Below are positions 14,073-14,164 of a stretch of 14,164 nucleotides of DNA, in pieces (position 1 is the first letter of the stretch; each line of letters starts with the position of its first letter). This stretch comes from Methanomassiliicoccus sp. UBA386 (GTDB taxonomy: Archaea > Thermoplasmatota > Thermoplasmata > Methanomassiliicoccales > Methanomassiliicoccaceae). Position numbers and translations under genes: made by a program. The notes under the pieces were generated by a model. It worked only from the letters and a program-made list of their open reading frames with translations, did no database searches and had not been told where the DNA came from. The stretch covers positions 20,330 to 34,493 of the forward strand of contig DAGU01000093.1 of assembly GCA_002498285.1 (NCBI GenBank), given 5' to 3'.

Positions 14073-14138
14073 ATGATGATGACCATTGCGGTATCTCAAC
14101 CCCAGAATGTCAACGGGATGATATTAAGGGAAGATTAA
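14073..14138 (+). CDS. Possible small ORF of 19-21 codons, divergent from gap
   Basis: A perfect GGAGGT (14065-14070) is followed by three consecutive in-frame ATG codons at 14073, 14076 and 14079, then a short frame ending at TAA 14136-14138. The best spacing, 8 nt, is to ATG 14079, giving a 19-residue peptide (M-T-I-A-V-S-Q-P-Q-N-V-N-G-M-I-L-R-E-D). It overlaps the presumed gap leader on the opposite strand. An AT-rich ATATTATA (14035-14042) could serve as its TATA box, though it lies too close for a normal leader. No homology is recognised. It may be a chance combination. Confidence 0.2.
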   Translation: MMMTIAVSQPQNVNGMILRED

Positions 14139-14142
14139 TCAT
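14118..14142 (-). promoter_or_regulatory. Candidate gap promoter and shared GATTAATC motif
   Basis: The minus strand carries CCTTAATATC (complement of 14120-14129), a TATA-like element about 88 nt before the gap start, which would give a leader of roughly 60 nt. Overlapping it, GGGAAGATTAATCAT on the plus strand (14128-14142) repeats the motif found upstream of pgk, one base shorter and in the opposite orientation relative to its gene. It could also belong to a gene beyond the right edge. Confidence 0.35.
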
Positions 14143-14164
14143 TGTCGTTCCATCCGCCGGTGGA

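Noticed and set aside
14068..14084. GGTC...GACC inverted repeat around a GAT-repeat
   Set aside because: The arms are only four bases and the middle is a trinucleotide run. It is too weak to call an operator.

Overview
The window is a dense stretch of archaeal chromosome. The base composition is GC-rich, arginine is often AGG and isoleucine often ATA. Promoters carry TATA boxes instead of -35/-10 elements, and the phosphoglycerate kinase and phosphorylating glyceraldehyde-3-phosphate dehydrogenase are the archaeal forms. Lysine made through LL-diaminopimelate aminotransferase fits a methanogen-type euryarchaeote. My best guess is a Thermoplasmatota/Methanomassiliicoccales-like organism, but this is inferred from memory of protein families without any database search.

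Layout. (1) At the left edge lies the 3' part of an endonuclease V gene, overlapped ATGA-style by a ketopantoate reductase gene (CoA pathway). (2) After a 163-nt gap holding an imperfect hairpin and a TATA/palindrome promoter, seven tightly packed plus-strand genes run from 1576 to 8264. They encode an Lrp/AsnC-family regulator, then DapA, DapB, aspartate kinase, LysA, DapF and LL-DAP aminotransferase (DapL). This is the aspartate-to-lysine route with only aspartate-semialdehyde dehydrogenase missing. (3) The operon ends tail-to-tail with pgk on the minus strand, and the two stop codons share bases. (4) Divergent from pgk is a probably leaderless Na+/H+ antiporter gene, followed 4 nt later by an HNH nuclease gene with a cysteine-rich N-terminus. 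(5) A TerC/Alx-type membrane protein has its own strong TATA box and an untranslated leader of about 80 nt. (6) Archaeal gap is on the minus strand at the right edge. A small ORF with a good Shine-Dalgarno sequence points away from it.

How the genes work together. Aspartate kinase (two ACT domains) makes aspartyl phosphate. After an unlinked Asd step, DapA and DapB give tetrahydrodipicolinate, which DapL converts in one step to LL-DAP. DapF epimerises this to meso-DAP and LysA decarboxylates it to lysine. The leading Lrp-type gene is the obvious candidate regulator. Pgk and Gap catalyse adjacent steps of gluconeogenesis/glycolysis. They lie about 3.5 kb apart on the same strand and share a GATTAATC-centred motif upstream.

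I see no mobile element, CRISPR array, tRNA, rRNA or large repeat. I also did not find a clear new multi-gene system. The most interesting leads are regulatory: the palindrome over the lysine-operon TATA box, the shared pgk/gap motif, the TerC leader and the small ORF beside gap.
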